From: Globodera rostochiensis
Taxonomy: Eukaryota > Nematoda > Chromadorea > Rhabditida > Heteroderidae
Direction of reading: 5' to 3'
NCBI GenBank assembly: GCA_018350325.1
Contig: JAEVLN010000009.1
Coordinates: 1,571,388 to 1,635,387 of the forward strand
Length of the DNA: 64,000 bases
Part shown: in pieces, positions 58,953 to 64,000 of the stretch
Numbering within the stretch: the first letter of the stretch is position 1
How the letters are laid out: each line of letters opens with the position of its first letter
Program-made: the position numbers and the translations under genes
The notes under the pieces: model-generated
Databases searched by the model: none
What the model saw: only the letters and a program-made list of their open reading frames with translations
Told to the model about the DNA's origin: nothing

Positions 58953-59509
58953 TTTTTTAACATCAAATCTAGGGGTAGTTAAGCCTAGCAAACTTGCTAG
59001 AATGACCAAATCTAGTCAATTTTGTTAACTTTTTTTATTTCCCCCGCACAATTGTAGTTAAAATCTTTTCATATTTAAATTTTATAAACATTTTGCGAAA
59101 CATCGATCTTTAGTGGTGCATTTTGTTCGGCAAAAAATTTTGTTTTTGTCGTTGCATTTTTGGGAAATAAAAAGTTTGGCTTTTTATGAATATTTTGTTT
59201 TTATTGTATTTACAAAATATAAAATCTGGAGGCAAAAATATGTTCAAGTGCAGCGCTTCTTATAAGAGGATTCGGTAATACTGCAGTTTGGCCTAGGGTT
59301 GTCGCTTCCTGGGAATTATTTGGTCCGACCGAACCGAATTTTTTCGGTTCTTATCTGATAATTCCAAATTGTTTTGAAGAGCCTTTTTGTTAATTTTCCA
59401 GCTAAGATCGCTTACATGTGTATTTATTATTGTTGAGAGATTTTAATTGCGCTCGCCTTTAACATTTTGTCAAGAAAATTGGTCCATAAACTGCTGTATT
59501 TTGCCCAAT

Positions 59510-61750
59510 TTTCTCGTCAAATAACAAATTCTTGTTCATACTTTTTTCCGGGAAACCTAATTCAACCTAATTCTGGTCCAGAAGCCTTTCCGGAACAGCA
59601 AAACTGGTGCATTCTGGATTTCCAGAACATCAAATAACAAATTCTGGTTCATACTTTTTTCCGGGAAACCTAATTCAACCTAATTCTGGTCCCGCTGACT
59701 TTCCGGAACAGCAAATTCTCGAGCATTCTCGATTACTAGAACATCAAATAACAAATTCCGGTTTATACTTTTTTCTGGGAAACCTAATTCAACCTAATTC
59801 TGGTCCAGAAGCCTTTCCGGAACAGCAAAACTGGTGCATTCTGGATTTCCAGAACATCAAATAACAAATTCTGGTTCATACTTTTTTCCGGGAAACCTAA
59901 TTCAACCTAATTCTGGTCCCGCTGACTTTCCGGAACAGCAAATTCTCGAGCATTCTCGATTACTAGAACATCAAATAACAAATTCTGGTTTATACTTTTT
60001 TCTGGGAAACCTAATTCAACCTAATTCTGGTTCAGAAGCCTTTCCGGAACAGCAAAACCGGTGCACTCTGGATTTCCAGAACATCAAGTAACAAATTATG
60101 GTTCATACTTTTTTCTGGGAAACCTAATTCAACCTAATTCTGGTTCAGAAGCCTTTCCGGAACAGCAAATTCTGGTGAATTCTGAATTCCCAGAACAGCA
60201 AATTCTGGTGCACTCTGGATTTCCAGAACATCAATAACAAATTCTGGTTCATACTTTTTCCGGGAAACCTAATTCTGGTCCAGCTCACTTTCCGGAACAG
60301 CAAATTCTGGTGCATTCTGAATTCCCAGAACAGCAAATTCTGGTGCACTCTGGATTTCCAGAACATCAAATAACAAATTCTGGTTTATATTTTTTTCCGG
60401 GAAACCTAATTCTGGTTCAGGTGCCCTTCCGGAACAGCAAATTCTGGTGCATTCTGGATTTCCAGAACAGCAAATTCTGGCGCATTCTGGATTTCCAGAA
60501 CAGCAAATAACAAATTCTGGTTCATACTTTTTTCCGGGAAACCTAATTCGCAGATGCGTTTCCGGAACAGCAAATTCTGGTGCATTCTGGATTTCTCGAA
60601 TTTTCTTTACCATCTATGGTGGGGGAAACAGTTTCTAAAAATGTTTTAATTATTTTTTAAAAATATTTTTGTGTGTTATTTAGACATATTTGGCATTCTC
60701 ATTTTTAGGTTTCCCGGAAAAAAGTATGAACCAGAATTTGTTACTTGATGTTCTGAAAATCTAGAATGATCCAGAATTTGCTGTTCCGGAAAGGCATCTG
60801 AACCAGAACTTGCTTTCCCGGGAAGCCAATATGAACCAGAATTTGTTATTTGATGTTCTGGAAATCCAGAATGCACCAGAATTTGGTGTTCCGGAATGGC
60901 ATCTGAACCAGAATTAGGTTGAGTTAGGTTTCCAGGAAAAAGTATAAACCAGAATTTGTTACTTGATGTTCTGAAAATCTATAATGATCCAGAATTTGCT
61001 GTTCCGGAAAGGCATCTGAACCAGAACTTGGTTTCCCGGGAAGCCAATATGAACCAGAATTTGTTATTTGATGTTCTGGAAATCCAGAATGCACCAGAAT
61101 TTGGTGTTCCAGAAAGGCTTCTGAACCAGAATTAGGTTAAAAAAGTATAAACCAGAATTTGTTATTTGATGTTCTAGAAATCGAGAATGCTCCAGAATTT
61201 GCTGTTCCGGAAAGTCAGCGGGACCAGAATTAGGTTGAATTAGGTTTCCCAGAAAAAAGTATGAACCAGAATTTGTTATTTGATGTTCTGGAAATCCAGA
61301 ATGCACCAGTTTTGCTGTTCCGGAAAGGCTTCTGAACCAGAATTAGGTTGAATTAGATTTCCCAGAAAAAAGTATAAACCAGAATTTGTTATTTGATGTT
61401 CTGGAAATCCAGAATGCTCCAGAATTTGCTGTTCCGGAAAGGCATCTGAACCAGAATTTGGTTTCCCGGGAAGCCAATATGAACCAGAATTTGTTTTGGT
61501 GTTCTGGAAATCCAGAATGTACCAGAATTTGGTGTTCCGGAAAGTCAGCGGGACCAGAATTAGGTTGAATTAGGTTTCGCAGAAAAAAGTGTAAACCAGA
61601 ATTTGTTATTCGATGTTCTAAAAATCCAGAATGCTCCAGAATTTGCTGTTCCGGAAAGGCATCTGAACCAGAATTTGGTTTCCCGGGAAGGCAACATGAA
61701 CCAGAATTTGTTATTTGATGTTCTAGAAATCCAGAATGCACAAGTTCTTT
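59510..61750. repeat. Inverted minisatellite array (CCAGAATTTG family)
   Basis: From 59510 to about 60600 the plus strand repeats AACAAATTCTGGTTCATAC, GGGAAACCTAATTC and TTTCCGGAACAGC in units of up to 227 bp (59607 and 59834 start equivalent units). From 60705 to 61750 the same words run inverted. The hinge (60600-60700) is unique. The whole could form a 1-kb-armed hairpin. Frames within are repeats. Confidence 0.88.
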
Positions 61751-61754
61751 CTCA

Positions 61755-63200
61755 CCGATTACCATTTCTTCTCGTCGACATTTGGAAATGAATAAACTCT
61801 CGGAGACAAAGGTGGAAGCGGTTGATGGGGAAGGATTTGGGGGAAGGAGCACCTGAGACACGGGAGGCCATCCGGGCATCCCTGACCATTCCCGCCGAAT
61901 ACCCCATCACAAAATTGGCGACCCTGGCAACTCGCCACCTCGCTCAGACTCAACAAAAGGGTTTTATGAGTTTAAAATCAACAATGGGGAAAAGGATATT
62001 CCAAAGGGACCAGGGCGCACATCGGTTCAGGCTGACAACACCTCTGAAAGCATTAAAAATTTTCTCTCCTTTCCCTTTTGAAAACTCTCACCAGACACGA
62101 GACACACGAACAGTTCGTGCGCGGCTAGCCATTCCATTGACCTGATCACCACCCCCACGACGCCGGGACTCTCGACGGCGACGACCAACGGAAAGGCACA
62201 ACAACCCCAAGAAAAGGCAAAGCAGACACGAAACAAAGAGGAACGTGAGTCCGAGGGGATGAAAAAAAAGGGAAAATCGGGAAAGGGCAGGAAACAGAAG
62301 GCGGATGGTCACACAAGACCGGTTCGTATAAACTAAAAGGGCCATAGGACAGGGAGGAAATCGGGTAAGAAACTAACCCAATCGGATGAAAGCAGCGAGG
62401 GGATCCACACGGCAGACAGTGATCGGGACGATCGGATTGCTCCCAACCCAAAAATAAGGCAGCAGGACAGGGGCAGTTGAATTTACACCAAATTATGCAG
62501 AATAAGTCGTAACAGCTGCAAAGTCCTCCTCTTCGAAGGGAAATGTTGATGAAAAGGCAGGAAAGAAGGAAGTTAGCAAACGTAAAATTCAAAAAAAAGA
62601 AAGAAATACAGTAGGAACGTTCGGGTGATGAGGAAGTGTTCGCCTTTTTGTGACAGCCAATCCCAGGATTTTTGAATTCCTACGGGGATTAGGGTACCAA
62701 CGGTTGCCCAAACGAACATTAATATATGTCAAAAGTCGGCACGGGCACAATGGCACCGACAAACCCTTGGGATTAGGCATTTTAGGAACGCGGCACACAG
62801 AAAAACTATAAATCACGACTTAAGCCCAACCCCGAACAAAAAATGGGCAGAATAAAAAGAAGGGCAACCATCCCAAAAAGGCACATTTCCTCAGTGGTAT
62901 GGCCAGACCGCTGCTTTAAGCGTAGCTGTACATTTTGCTTAAGCTTAGATACGGTATTTTAGCTCAAGAATTCTGATGAACAAGGCCTCTCTTTGAATTT
63001 GATCAAGACTCTCGAGCCCAAATACGATGATTTAGACAAAATAACTTGTAATTCGCCTTGCTGTCTATAACGCGAACGAAATCATACATTCGAACGACAG
63101 ATTTTACAATACATACACACTTTCTCGTGACAATTTCTGCTGACCCAACAATTCTTCTTTTCTGACCATTGACCCCACCCTTTCCCGCACCCAATTCTTA
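61755..63200. other. GC-richer DNA before gag, no gene recognised
   Basis: The composition changes sharply at 61755. No start-to-stop frame has family resemblance. It could be the LTR and leader of the element whose gag begins at 63208, but no primer-binding site or LTR pair is visible because the other LTR would lie outside the window. Confidence 0.35.
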
Positions 63201-63207
63201 ACCGACC

Positions 63208-64000
63208 TTGGCGTCGACCGACCCCTCCCGACCCTACGACAAAAAGTTTTCAACTGGCCCAAAACTGCGGACAGACCGGTATTTTAGAAAATTGGAAAAA
63301 TTGGACGAAATAAAAATGGAGGGTTTAGCAACGAAAATGGATGAGTTAAGCATAAAAATGGATAGCATGGCCCCAAAACCGACAATCCGAATCGACCTTT
63401 TCAAGGGGCACCGGGACCAAAGGACTTTTAGTTCATTTATCGGAGAATTTAATAAGCTGGCAACAACTTACAGTTGGCAAAACGCTGAAATGTGCAAGAT
63501 GTTGCCAATTTTTCTATCAAAAGAGGCCTAGATAATTTATGATGGCCTTACGAGGCAGCAAAAGGAAAATTGGCCGACTTTGATAGATCAATTGGCACAG
63601 AAATTCGCGATAGGGGCGGGCGTAATAGCGATTGACCTTTTTAGGAATGGCTTAAATATCAATTTGAGGGAGCAATTAAGACAAACCTAAGCCTACCACC
63701 CTCCACCAAGCTATTCAAGAAGCTATAGAAGAAGAAGAGGCTCAAGGTGAACTGGCCAGAGAAAAACTGGTCAGCTCACAAGTTGAGGCCGTAAAACAGC
63801 TGGGTTCCCAACCCCCCATAAACCAGAACAGGGTCCAGACGCGCCCCTTCCCAAATCAGAATTTTGGCAATAATGAGTACCGGAGACCATTTAGGGGAGG
63901 CTTTTTCCGGGGTGGCAGAAATTGGAATCAAAGGGCACCTTTCAACCGACAGTATAACCGGCCCACCACGTATTTCCAACGAAATCGATTTAGTCAGAAC
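63208..64000 (+). pseudogene. LTR-retrotransposon gag, broken, runs off window
   Basis: The frame starts MASTDPSRPYDKKF and contains a gag-like block (FKGHRDQRTFSSFIGEFNKL, then WPTLIDQLAQKFA). It is interrupted by an in-frame TAG at 63529-63531, after which the frame continues, and by a +1 shift near 63688 between NLREQLRQ and KPTTLHQAIQEAIEEEEA. The distal part is Asn/Arg/Gly/Phe-rich, like a nucleocapsid basic tail. No zinc knuckle lies in the window. Two lesions argue for a dead copy. Confidence 0.6.

Overview
The window looks like repeat-laden euchromatin of a nematode, most likely a tylenchid plant parasite such as a cyst nematode. The basis is AT-rich DNA with very short introns (about 40-50 nt), GC-AG introns, nematode-style neuropeptide-like precursors, an SLC4 anion exchanger split into short exons, and a pair of intron-containing GH32 fructosidase genes. 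GH32 genes are known in plant-parasitic nematodes as horizontally acquired sucrose-degrading enzymes. The species assignment is inference.

Layout. 1-5.1 kb: inverted-repeat and foldback elements, a 26-bp satellite (3459-4754) and a reverse transcriptase fragment. 5.2-11.9 kb, minus strand: an SLC4 bicarbonate/anion exchanger whose reading frame carries a 694-bp hAT-like MITE with a perfect 8-bp target duplication. 12-28.5 kb: mainly small elements made of iterated short words, plus three copies (14.3, 20.5, 23.0 kb; minus strand) of a two-exon secreted peptide gene predicted to yield amidated Tyr/Gly-rich peptides. 28.6-32.1 kb (minus) and 55.3-59.0 kb (plus): near-identical 15-exon GH32 genes in inverted, divergent orientation. 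Between them lie tandem 2.94-kb units with long polypurine tracts (32.6-38.5 kb), a 688-bp tandem duplication, a complete-looking Helitron Rep-helicase gene (40.5-47.0 kb), an unrecognised gene fragment (47.7-48.1 kb), a GT31 beta-1,3-glycosyltransferase (48.9-51.6 kb, minus), a foldback element with minisatellite arms (51.8-53.6 kb), a small secreted peptide gene (53.9-54.1 kb, minus) and a stranded 3' exon (54.8-55.0 kb, minus). 59.5-61.75 kb: a large inverted minisatellite array. 63.2-64.0 kb: a broken retrotransposon gag.

Most striking observation: in the Helitron gene the octamer GCAGGGGC occurs 27 times, always on the coding strand, always in exons, spaced mostly 150-240 bp apart, and almost evenly in all three reading frames (read as AGA 11, QG 8, RG 8). 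A protein constraint cannot produce this, so it points to a DNA- or RNA-level signal laid over the coding sequence. Also notable are the peptide precursor family and the MITE insertion in the SLC4 coding sequence, which could be spliced out in frame.
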